From Streptomyces sp. TS71-3 (GTDB lineage Bacteria > Actinomycetota > Actinomycetes > Streptomycetales > Streptomycetaceae): a DNA stretch of 64,000 nt. The stretch is taken from contig NZ_BNEL01000003.1 in the NCBI RefSeq assembly GCF_018327685.1, positions 558,001-622,000 of the forward strand. The letters are read 5' to 3'. The translations under genes and the position numbers were made by a program. Positions 42,412 to 50,626 of the stretch are shown here, piece after piece. The notes beneath the pieces are model-generated. The model ran no database searches, had not been told where the DNA came from, and saw only the letters and a list, made by a program, of their open reading frames with translations. Every line of letters begins with the position of its first letter. Position 1 is the stretch's first letter.

Positions 42412-44924
42412 GAGCGGACCGGACGGTGGCCGCACACCCGGCGGCGAAGGCGGACCTGGCGGAGTCCGAGGAGTTGATGGCCCCCGAGCGCTTGGCGGCG
42501 TCCGAGGAGTTGATGGCCCCCGAGCGCTTGGCGGCGTCCGAGGAGTTGATGGCCTCCGAGCGCTTGGCGGCGTCCGAGGACTTGGTGGAGCACGCGGATG
42601 TGTCGGCGCACGTGGACGTCTCGGCGCAGGCGGACGTGTCGGCGCACGCAGACGTCTCAGCACACGCGGACGTGTCGGCACACGCAGACGGCTCATCGCA
42701 TGCAGACGTGTCAGCGCCAACGGAAGCTGCGGCCCGCACGCGCTCCCCCCTCCCCGGGAACGGGGCGGTGCCCGGCCGCGGCGGTGCGGACGCGCCCCGG
42801 TGGTCCCTCGCACGGGCCGCCCTGATCACCGCCGGGCTGACGGTGGCCGGGTCGCTGCTGGGCCTCGGCCGCGACCGCGCGCTCGCGCACTTCTTCGGGG
42901 CCGGCGGCGACACGGACGCCTTCCTGGTCGCCTGGACCCTGCCGGAACTCGCGGCGACGCTCCTCATCGAGGACGGCATGGCCTTCGTCCTGGTACCCGC
43001 GTTCAGTCTGGCGCTGGCCCGCCGCGCCACGGGCGAGGGCACCGGCCTGCGGGGCTCTGATCCGGTACGCGCGCTGGTGGCCGCCTCGCTCCCCCGGCTG
43101 CTGCTGGGCCTAGCCGCGACGGGCGCGCTGCTGACCGCCGGGGCGCCGCTGCTCGTGCACGCCCTGGCACCCGGACTGCCCGAGCACGACCTCGCCGTGG
43201 ACTGCACCCGCCTCACCGGCACCTGTGCCGTCTCGTTCGGCCTCGCCGGATACGTCAGCGCGGCCCTGCGCGCCCACCGCAGCTTCGCCGCACCCGCGGC
43301 CATCTACGTCGTCTACAACGCCGGGATCATCGCCGCCATGGCGGCCTTCGCCGACCGCCTCGGCGTGCGGGCCGCCGCCCTCGGGGTGGCCTGCGGCGGC
43401 TGCCTGATGACCGCCGTCCAGGCCCCGTCCCTGTGGCGCGCACTGCGGCGGCGCGCGGGCACGAAGACGCGCTCTCCGAAGGCCGGCTCTCCGAAGGCCG
43501 GCTCTCCTGAGGCCGGCTCTCCGGAGTGCGGCCCCGCGACTCCCGCCCCGCCGCCCGCCGGGCGTCCCGAGACGACCGGCGTGGAGGCCGGGTTGGTGGC
43601 CTGCGTGCTGCTGTTCGCGCTGTGCCGGCAGTCGCAGGTGCTCATCGAGCGGTACCTCGCCTCCGGGCTGCCGCCCGGTGCCATCTCGCACCTGAACTAC
43701 GCCCAGAAAGTGGCCCAGATGCCGATGGTGCTCTCGCTCATGCTCTGCACCGTCACCTTCCCGGTGGTGGCGCGGGCGCTGGCCGAGGGCGACACGGCGC
43801 GGGCGGGGAAGCGCATGGAACGGGACCTGCTGCTGGCCGGCTGCGTGGTGCTGCTGGGCGCCGCGGGCCTCGTCGCCTGCGCCCCGGCCCTGCTGGAACT
43901 CCTCTTCCAGCAGGGCGCCTTCACGGCCCGGGACACCGCGGCCACCGCGGACGTGCTGCGGGTGTACGCGCTCGGACTGCTCGGCCACACCCTCGTCGGC
44001 GCCCTCGTCCGCTGCCACTTCTCCGCGGGGCGGCGCACCTGGCACCCGCTGGCGGCGATGGTGGCGGGCGCCCTCGCGACCGCGGTGCTCGGGGCCTGGG
44101 CCGCGGGCCCCTGGGGCGTGCGGGGCATCGCCGCCGCCAACGCCGCCGGGATCACCCTCACGGCGGTGCTCCTCCTGGCCGGGGGAGGCGGCCGGGGAGA
44201 AGGGGGAGCGGGAGGCCGGAGAGCAGGGGGAGCACGGCGGGACCGGGTGCGGGGCGCCCTGGGAGAGCGGGGCGGCCGGGGACGCCGGCAGCCCGCCGTG
44301 CCGGTCGGAACCGGGCGCGTCCTGGCCGGGCTCGCCGGGCAACTGCTCGCGGCCGTCCTGGCCGCCGGTGCCGGGCTCGGCTGTGCGCGCGGGGTGGACG
44401 GGCCGCTCACCGAGCTGCTGGCGTCGGGCACGGCGGTCGCACTCGTCTACGGCCTGGTGCTCGCCGTACTCCACCCGCGCACCGCGGCCGCGACCCTCCG
44501 GGCGGTACGCGGAGCGGCCCTCCGAAGCCCCGGACAAGCCCTCCGAAGCGCTCGCCGAAAAGCCAGGGAAGCCAGGGAAGCCACGCGGGAAACCCGGGAA
44601 GCCAGAGAGGACCGGGAAGCCCGGGAAGCCAGAGAGGACCGGAAAACCCGAGAAGCCAGAGAGGACCGGAAAACCCGGGAAGCCGGGAAACCCCGGAAAA
44701 CCCGCAAGCCCAGGAAAGCCCCCGGCGCCGCCCCCTCCCCCCGTACGCCCGCCGCCACCACCCCAACCGCGATCCGCCTCCGCTCCCTCTCCCGCGCCCT
44801 CCCCCGCCTCCGCACGCGCCCCGGTCTCCGCCCCGGCCCCCGCCCCCCTTCCGCACCGGAAAGCACCCGCATCCTCACCGGAAAGCACCGCCATGCCCCC
44901 GGAAAGCACCGCCATGTCCGCTGA
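42408..44924 (+). CDS. MviN/MurJ-like lipid-linked oligosaccharide flippase
   Basis: 838 residues from the GTG at 42408, which overlaps the previous stop (GTGA). The N-terminal 120 residues are two tandem arrays: a 12-residue LAASEELMAPER unit and a 6-residue SAHADV unit. The MOP-superfamily domain follows: GLTVAGSLLGLGRDRALAHF, TDAFLVAWTLPELAATLLIE and PGAISHLNYAQKVAQMPMVL, about 13-14 membrane segments, with a GSPKA repeat in one loop. The C-terminal 70 residues are a charged repeat rich in REAREDRKT. It is the expected Wzx-type flippase of this operon, although the fold is closer to MurJ/MviN. Confidence 0.88.
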   Translation: MRADRTVAAHPAAKADLAESEELMAPERLAASEELMAPERLAASEELMASERLAASEDLVEHADVSAHVDVSAQADVSAHADVSAHADVSAHADGSSHADVSAPTEAAARTRSPLPGNGAVPGRGGADAPRWSLARAALITAGLTVAGSLLGLGRDRALAHFFGAGGDTDAFLVAWTLPELAATLLIEDGMAFVLVPAFSLALARRATGEGTGLRGSDPVRALVAASLPRLLLGLAATGALLTAGAPLLVHALAPGLPEHDLAVDCTRLTGTCAVSFGLAGYVSAALRAHRSFAAPAAIYVVYNAGIIAAMAAFADRLGVRAAALGVACGGCLMTAVQAPSLWRALRRRAGTKTRSPKAGSPKAGSPEAGSPECGPATPAPPPAGRPETTGVEAGLVACVLLFALCRQSQVLIERYLASGLPPGAISHLNYAQKVAQMPMVLSLMLCTVTFPVVARALAEGDTARAGKRMERDLLLAGCVVLLGAAGLVACAPALLELLFQQGAFTARDTAATADVLRVYALGLLGHTLVGALVRCHFSAGRRTWHPLAAMVAGALATAVLGAWAAGPWGVRGIAAANAAGITLTAVLLLAGGGGRGEGGAGGRRAGGARRDRVRGALGERGGRGRRQPAVPVGTGRVLAGLAGQLLAAVLAAGAGLGCARGVDGPLTELLASGTAVALVYGLVLAVLHPRTAAATLRAVRGAALRSPGQALRSARRKAREAREATRETREAREDREAREAREDRKTREAREDRKTREAGKPRKTRKPRKAPGAAPSPRTPAATTPTAIRLRSLSRALPRLRTRPGLRPGPRPPSAPESTRILTGKHRHAPGKHRHVR

Positions 44925-45855
44925 CCCGCGAGCCGTCGCCCCGCCGCCCAGGAACCCGTCCGCAACGTCCGCAACATCCGCAACGTCCACAGACCGCGGG
45001 CGGTCGCCCCGTACGACGTGGTGGCCATCCGGGGCGCCGCCGTGGGGTGGGCGCTGGGGGGCGCCCTGGATCGCGATGTACCACTCCGTGCACGCCCTCG
45101 CCGACCGCCGCGAGGACCCGTACCGGATCACCGTCACCCCCGCCCGCCTGGACGCCCAGCTCGGGCTGCTGCGCCGGCACGGGTCGCGCGGCGTGAGCGT
45201 GGCCGAGCTGCTGGCGGCGCGGGCCGCGGGGCGCGACCGGAACCTCGTGGGGCTCACCTTTGACGACGGTTACCAGGACTTCGTCGAGCAGGCGCTCCCG
45301 CTGCTGCGCAAGCACGCCTGCACCGCGACCGTCTTCGTGCTGCCCGGACGGCTCGGCGGCGTCAACGCGTGGGACGAGGAGGGCCCGCGCAAGCCGCTGC
45401 TGGACGCCGACGGCATCCGGCGGGCCGCCGACGCGGGCATGGAGATCGCCTCGCACGGCCTGACCCACACCGACCTGGCCCGCGCCGACGAGGCCCTGCG
45501 GCACGCCGAACTCGTCCACAGCCGGGCGCTCCTCGCCGAGCTGACGGGGCGCGAGGTGCGGGGCTTCTGCTACCCGTACGGCGCCGTCGACCCGGACACC
45601 GCCGACGCCGTGCGCCGCGCCGGGTACTCCTACGGATGCGCCATCGCGCCCGGACCGCTGGCCGGCGTCTTCGCCCTGCCCAGGGTGTACGTCGGCCGGC
45701 GTGACACCGCCCTCCGGCTGACCGCGAAACGCCTCCTGGCCCCCCTGCGCCGCCCCCTCCCGGCCGTCACGCCCGGCACGGCACGGCCCGATGCCGCGAA
45801 CGCCTCCGTCCCCGCACCCCTGCTGCCCCCCGCGCACACCGTGGAGGCGCCATGA
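44914..45855 (+). CDS. Polysaccharide deacetylase (NodB domain)
   Basis: 313 residues from the ATG at 44914; an ATG at 44893 has an identical upstream sequence (CGGAAAGCACCGCC), so either may be used. The start lies inside the flippase gene. Motifs: LTFDDGYQDFVEQALPLL (metal-binding and base Asp), ASHGLTHTDL (zinc His pair HxxxH) and GFCYPYGAVD. There is no obvious signal peptide, so it may be cytoplasmic or act through a non-classical N-terminus. It would remove N-acetyl groups from the repeat unit or polymer. Its stop overlaps the next ATG by 4 nt. Confidence 0.88.
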   Translation: MSADPRAVAPPPRNPSATSATSATSTDRGRSPRTTWWPSGAPPWGGRWGAPWIAMYHSVHALADRREDPYRITVTPARLDAQLGLLRRHGSRGVSVAELLAARAAGRDRNLVGLTFDDGYQDFVEQALPLLRKHACTATVFVLPGRLGGVNAWDEEGPRKPLLDADGIRRAADAGMEIASHGLTHTDLARADEALRHAELVHSRALLAELTGREVRGFCYPYGAVDPDTADAVRRAGYSYGCAIAPGPLAGVFALPRVYVGRRDTALRLTAKRLLAPLRRPLPAVTPGTARPDAANASVPAPLLPPAHTVEAP

Positions 45856-48800
45856 AGGTGCTGCACGTCATCACCGGTCTCGGCGTGGGCGGCGCGGAGC
45901 AGCAGTTGCGGCTGATGCTCCAGCACCTGCCGGTCACCGGCGACGTCGTCACCCTCACCGAGCCCGGCCCGGTGGCCAGGGGCCTCGCGGCGGACGGGGT
46001 GCGCGTCACGCACCTGAAGATGGCGAACAACCTGGACCTGACCGTGCTGCCCCGCCTGGTCAAGCTCATCAAGGCGGGCCGGTACGACCTCGTGCACACC
46101 CACCTCTACCGCGCCTGCCTCTACGGCCGGGTGGCCGCCCGCATCGCGGGGGTGCGGGCGGTGGTGGCCACCGAGCACTCCCTGGGCGACAACCTGATGG
46201 AGGGCCGGCCGCTGACCGCCGGCGTGCGGGCGCTGTACCTCGGCACGGAACGGCTGGGCCGGGCCACGGTCGCGGTCTCGCCGACGGTCGCCGAGCGGCT
46301 GTGCCGGTGGGGGGTGCCCCCCGAGCGCGTGCACACCGTGCCGAACGGCATCGACGCGACCCGCTTCCACTTCGACCCCGAGGTACGGCACCGCGCGCGG
46401 CGGCTGCTCAGGCTGCCGGAGGACATGTACGTCATCGGGGCGGTGGGGCGGCTGGCGCACGGCAAGCGCTTCGACGTCCTGCTGCACGCGCTCACCGCGC
46501 TGCCGGACGAGTGCGTGCTGCTGGTGGTCGGCGGCGGTCCGCAGGAACCGGAGCTCCGCCGCCTCGCCTCCCGGCTCGGCATCTCCGAACGCGTCATCTT
46601 CGCCGGCGAGCGCCCCTATCCCCCGCCCGCGCCGCCGGACTTCCTGGTGGGCACCGAACGGCTCCGCCCGCGCAGGCCCACCGGGAACGAGGGCCGCGGT
46701 CCCGGCACCGCCAGACCCGCCGCGCCCCGGCCCTCGGGCCCAGGGGCGGTAACGGCAACGGGAGCGGCCGACCCTGCGTGGGGCGCGCACGTCCGGCCTG
46801 TCACTCCTGGACGCGCCGGTTCCGGCCCCGCGCCGGGCTCCGGCCGGCCTGCGAACCCGGACGGCCGGGTCGTCCCGGCGTCCTCGTCTCCCGATCCGCG
46901 CACGGCACGGGGCTACCCCGGAGACGGCGACCCCTACGGCGACCACCGCCCCGACCCCCGCGCCACCGGCCGAGGTCCCGGGGCCCGCCCGGCGGGCCAT
47001 GACCGGGCCGCGGAGGCCGACTTCCGCAGGGGCCGCGAGTCCTACGGGAGAGACGACCGCCCCACGGGGAACGCCCCCGCCCCGGGAACCGGTCCCCACC
47101 CCGGGAACGGCCCGTACCCCGGGAACGCCCCCTTCGCAGGCGGCCGGCTCTTCGCGGGCGGCCGCAGGACCGGCGACGACTACGGTCGGCGGCCGGGCGA
47201 CGACCACCGGGCGGACGACCACCGTCACGCCGGGTACGACCCCGGCGCGGAGGACCACCGCCGCGCGGAATACGACCCCAGGGCGGAGGACCGCCGTCGC
47301 ACCGAGTACGACCCCGGGACCGGCCACGAGCGACGGCCGGAGTACGACCCCCGCGCACGTGACGGCGGCTCAACGGACCCGTACCAGGCAGGTGACCCCC
47401 GCTCAGGGGGGTACGGGCGCCGGACGGGCGACGGCCGGCGCGGCCCGGGGCGGGACGCCTCCGCGGGACGGGACCCCTTCGCCGGTTCTTCGGACCCGTG
47501 GGCGGACTCCCTTCCCGGGCACCACGGCCCCACGGGCCGTGCGCACGGAACCCGAGGGAGCTCAGGGGACGGTGCGCCCGCAGGCACCGGCGGTTCCAGC
47601 GGCGTCGACGACCACGCCGGGCCGTCGCCGGCGTCCGACCTCGCCTCCGCCCGAACGCTGCCCGCACTGCTCGCCGCCATGGACGTGCTGGCGTCGCCGT
47701 GCGAGGAGGAGACGTTCGGGCTGGCGGTGGTGGAAGGACTCGCGGCCGGGCTGCCGGTGCTCTACACGGCGTGCCCCGCGCTCGACGACCTCCCCCCGGC
47801 GGCGGCACCGGGGGCACGCCAGGTGGCCAGCACCCCGCAGGCCTTCGCCCGCGCGCTGTTCGAGCTGAGCACGGCCGGCAAGCACCGCTTCCCGGTCCCG
47901 GAGGCCGTACAGCACTACGGCATCGACCAGAGCGCACAACTGCTCATGCGCATCTACGCGGCAGCCCTCAACGATCCCGCCGAGCGCGCCCGCAGACGCC
48001 CCCGGCCCACCCCGGAGGAGTCCGTCGAGAAGCCCGAGAGCGGCGAGTCGAGCACCGAGACCACCACCGAGACGTCCGGTTCTCCGGAGAACGCGACCGC
48101 GGAAGCAGGCAAGGACGGGACCGCCGCCGCTCCTGGGCAGACGCCCGATGCCGAGCAGAAGGACGAGAAGAAGGACGAGGAGAAAGAGGAGAAGAGCGAG
48201 GCGAAGGACGAAGGGAAGGGCGAGGGGAAGCAGAAGAAGCAGAAGCGGCGCTGGCTGCCCCGGTTCGCGAGACGCGGCAGGCAGCCCGCATCCGAGGACG
48301 CCATCCCGGAAACCGGCACCCCGTCCGACGGCACCCCGGCACAGGACCAGGCCGCGTCCGCCACCGCACCGGCGGCCACCCCCGACCCGGGCAAGGACGA
48401 GGCCGCCACCCCCGCGGCAACGACCGGGGCCGAGTCGTCCACCGGCACCGCGCAGACCGGAGAGAAGGCACAGGCACAGGCACAGGCCGAGGCGCGGGAA
48501 ACGGAGCAGCAGAAGCCGGAGCCGAGGCGGAAGCGGAAGAAGCTGAAGCCGAAGAGGCAGAAGGAGCAGGCGGAGAAGGAGGAGAAGGCCGACAAGACGG
48601 AGAAGGCTGAGAACGCGGAGAACGAGGAGAACGAGGAGAAGGCGGAACCGGAGAAGCCCAAGGCGCCGGAGAAGCCCCGGCAGAAGAAGCGGAACTGGCT
48701 GGCCCGCCTGGGAGGACGGGGCCGCCAGGACACCCCGCAGGAGCCCGCCTCGGACGCCCAGCCCGCCCCGGACGCCTCAACGACCCCCGACACCTCCCCT

Positions 48801-49676
48801 GCCGAAGCGCCCGCCGCCGCGAACCCGGCCCCGAACCCGAACCCGGCCCCGAACCCGGACGCCCACACGAACCCGGACGCGCCGACACCGCCGCCACCCA
48901 CGCCCCCGTCGACCTCCACACCCCCACCAACGCCCACGTCCTCTCCGGCGCAGGCACCCGCACCGGCACCCGCTCCCGGACCGGCACCCGCGACGACAAC
49001 CGCCGCCCCACCGCCCACCGACCAGGATCCGGACGCCCCCACCGCCGAAGCGGGCAAGGACGAAGCCGCGGTCTCCGCGGAGGTTCCTGACGCAGGACAG
49101 AAGCGGAAACGGCTCCGGCTCCCGCGCCTGGGGAAGCGCGGCCAGCAGCGCTCCCGTGACAAGGCCGCCTCCGACACCCCGGATGCCGAAGCCCGGCCGG
49201 CCGATACGCCCCCCGCGGCCCCGGACTCCGTTCCGCCGCACGACGCCGCCCCTGGCGCCCCGCCCGGCATCCCGATCGGCACGGACATCCGCAACGGCAA
49301 CGGACCCGCCCCCGTACCGCACCCCGACCCGGGCCCGGACGTGGTCGCCGCCACCCCCGCCACCGAGGCGACGACCGCCCCCGAGGCCGGAGCCGACGCC
49401 GGTTCCGGGACCGGGGCCGGGACCGGGAAGCAACCCCCCGCCTCCGCGCCCGCCACCCCACCCGGCACCGCCGAACCGAAGACGGACCCCGCGGCCTCCA
49501 CCTCCACCCCCGCCTCCACATCCCCCTCCCCCTCCCCCTCGACATCCACCCCCACCTCGACCTCCACCGACCCGATCGCCGAGGCAGCCCCGGACAACCC
49601 GGGTGCCGTCCCCGGTAGCGGCACGGACGCCGACCCCGATACCGATTCGACCTCGTTGGGAGTGAGCTCCACGTGA
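45852..49676 (+). CDS. GT4 glycosyltransferase with 345-residue insert and 560-residue disordered tail
   Basis: A frame of 1274 codons. The N-terminal Rossmann domain (MKVLHVITGLGVGGAEQQLR, YDLVHTHLYRACLYG) and most of the donor domain (VPNGIDATRF, IGAVGRLAHGKRFDVLLHAL) run to VIFAGERPYP near 257. The fold resumes near 600 with LPALLAAMDVLASPCEEETF and the E-x7-E motif (ETFGLAVVEGLAAG). Between lie about 345 Gly/Arg/Asp/Tyr-rich residues with DDHRxAxYDPxAED repeats. After about 715 the tail is Lys/Glu- and Pro/Ala-rich and holds three spaced cationic motifs centred at about 801, 949 and 1089 (KRRWLPRFARRGRQ, KRNWLARLGGRGRQ, KRLRLPRLGKRGQQ). The ATGA and GTGA overlaps at both ends support the full-length frame. 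Confidence 0.88.
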   Translation: MKVLHVITGLGVGGAEQQLRLMLQHLPVTGDVVTLTEPGPVARGLAADGVRVTHLKMANNLDLTVLPRLVKLIKAGRYDLVHTHLYRACLYGRVAARIAGVRAVVATEHSLGDNLMEGRPLTAGVRALYLGTERLGRATVAVSPTVAERLCRWGVPPERVHTVPNGIDATRFHFDPEVRHRARRLLRLPEDMYVIGAVGRLAHGKRFDVLLHALTALPDECVLLVVGGGPQEPELRRLASRLGISERVIFAGERPYPPPAPPDFLVGTERLRPRRPTGNEGRGPGTARPAAPRPSGPGAVTATGAADPAWGAHVRPVTPGRAGSGPAPGSGRPANPDGRVVPASSSPDPRTARGYPGDGDPYGDHRPDPRATGRGPGARPAGHDRAAEADFRRGRESYGRDDRPTGNAPAPGTGPHPGNGPYPGNAPFAGGRLFAGGRRTGDDYGRRPGDDHRADDHRHAGYDPGAEDHRRAEYDPRAEDRRRTEYDPGTGHERRPEYDPRARDGGSTDPYQAGDPRSGGYGRRTGDGRRGPGRDASAGRDPFAGSSDPWADSLPGHHGPTGRAHGTRGSSGDGAPAGTGGSSGVDDHAGPSPASDLASARTLPALLAAMDVLASPCEEETFGLAVVEGLAAGLPVLYTACPALDDLPPAAAPGARQVASTPQAFARALFELSTAGKHRFPVPEAVQHYGIDQSAQLLMRIYAAALNDPAERARRRPRPTPEESVEKPESGESSTETTTETSGSPENATAEAGKDGTAAAPGQTPDAEQKDEKKDEEKEEKSEAKDEGKGEGKQKKQKRRWLPRFARRGRQPASEDAIPETGTPSDGTPAQDQAASATAPAATPDPGKDEAATPAATTGAESSTGTAQTGEKAQAQAQAEARETEQQKPEPRRKRKKLKPKRQKEQAEKEEKADKTEKAENAENEENEEKAEPEKPKAPEKPRQKKRNWLARLGGRGRQDTPQEPASDAQPAPDASTTPDTSPAEAPAAANPAPNPNPAPNPDAHTNPDAPTPPPPTPPSTSTPPPTPTSSPAQAPAPAPAPGPAPATTTAAPPPTDQDPDAPTAEAGKDEAAVSAEVPDAGQKRKRLRLPRLGKRGQQRSRDKAASDTPDAEARPADTPPAAPDSVPPHDAAPGAPPGIPIGTDIRNGNGPAPVPHPDPGPDVVAATPATEATTAPEAGADAGSGTGAGTGKQPPASAPATPPGTAEPKTDPAASTSTPASTSPSPSPSTSTPTSTSTDPIAEAAPDNPGAVPGSGTDADPDTDSTSLGVSST

Positions 49677-50626
49677 CCCGAACCCGTGGCAGACGGGGTG
49701 CCCCCGCGGAGCGGCCCGCCGCCCAGCCCGCCCCCGCGAAGCAGCCCGCGCCGCCCAAGCAACCCGCCCCGCCGGAGCGCACGGCGCCCGAGCAGCCCGA
49801 GGAGCCCGTCCGGCCCGTGCCGGACGGGCCGGCACAGCCGCCCGACCAACCCGTGCGCACCCCCACCCGGTCGCGTGGCACCCGGCGCACGCCGACCGGT
49901 GAACCACGCCACGCGCGCAAGCGCCGCGTTCCCGCGTGGTGGCCGCTACCCGTCTGTGCCGCGCTCGGCGCGGCGGCCGGGGGCTGCTACGGCGTGCTGA
50001 AGGCGCCGCAGTACACGGCCACCAGCTACGTGCTCGCGGTGCCCGAGAACAGGTCGGACTCGGCCCGTGCCCTCGGGTTCGCGCAGGCGTACGGCCGGGT
50101 CGCGACGCAGGTGGGCGTGCTCGGTGACGCGCCGGTGTGGGCCGGCGTCCCGGGCGCCGTCCTACGCGGCAGCGTGCGTGCCGAGACCTCCCCGGACGCA
50201 CCGATGATCGCCATCACCGCCACCTCGACCCGCATGGGCAAGACCGCCGACATGGCGAACGCCGTCTCCCGGACGCTGATCGCCCACGCCAACCGGAACC
50301 GCGGGGACACGGAGGTGCGGCTCATCCAGTTCTCCCGCGCCGTCGACCCCGTGGAACCCGCCTCCGCCTCGGCGCCCGTCACGGCGCTCGTGGGCGGCTT
50401 CGCGGGCGGGTTGCTGGGCGGCCTCGCCCTGCTGGCCCGGCCCCGGCGCCGTCCGGACCCCGTACCGCCCGCGGTACCCGGCCCCGCCGCCACCTCCCCC
50501 GACCTCGAACTCGAACGCGAACTCGACCGGGACGGCACCGCCGACCGCTCCACCGATCACGCCGGCGACCGCGTTGCCGACCGCGCCGTCGACCGCGCCG
50601 CGGACCTGGAGGGGAGCCGCCGATGA
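49673..50626 (+). CDS. Wzz/YveK-like polysaccharide chain-length regulator
   Basis: 317 residues (GTG at 49673 overlapping the GT4 stop). A Pro/Ala-rich cytoplasmic N-terminus of 80 residues contains KQPAPPKQPAPP. TM1 is WWPLPVCAALGAAAGGCYGV, followed by an extracytoplasmic region of about 110 residues (YTATSYVLAVPENRSDSARA, AITATSTRMGKTADMANAV). TM2 is VTALVGGFAGGLLGGLALLA, and the short tail has ADRAVDRAADLE repeats. This two-TM topology with the Wzz-type first segment identifies a polysaccharide co-polymerase controlling chain length; no fused tyrosine kinase was seen. Confidence 0.82.
   Translation: MTRTRGRRGAPAERPAAQPAPAKQPAPPKQPAPPERTAPEQPEEPVRPVPDGPAQPPDQPVRTPTRSRGTRRTPTGEPRHARKRRVPAWWPLPVCAALGAAAGGCYGVLKAPQYTATSYVLAVPENRSDSARALGFAQAYGRVATQVGVLGDAPVWAGVPGAVLRGSVRAETSPDAPMIAITATSTRMGKTADMANAVSRTLIAHANRNRGDTEVRLIQFSRAVDPVEPASASAPVTALVGGFAGGLLGGLALLARPRRRPDPVPPAVPGPAATSPDLELERELDRDGTADRSTDHAGDRVADRAVDRAADLEGSRR

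Noticed and set aside
47954..49912. Minus-strand Ser/Gly/Val-rich frame opposite the GT4 tail
   Set aside because: Considered because the plus-strand tail is low-complexity, but the plus frame is held by stop/start overlaps at both ends and carries a spaced conserved motif.
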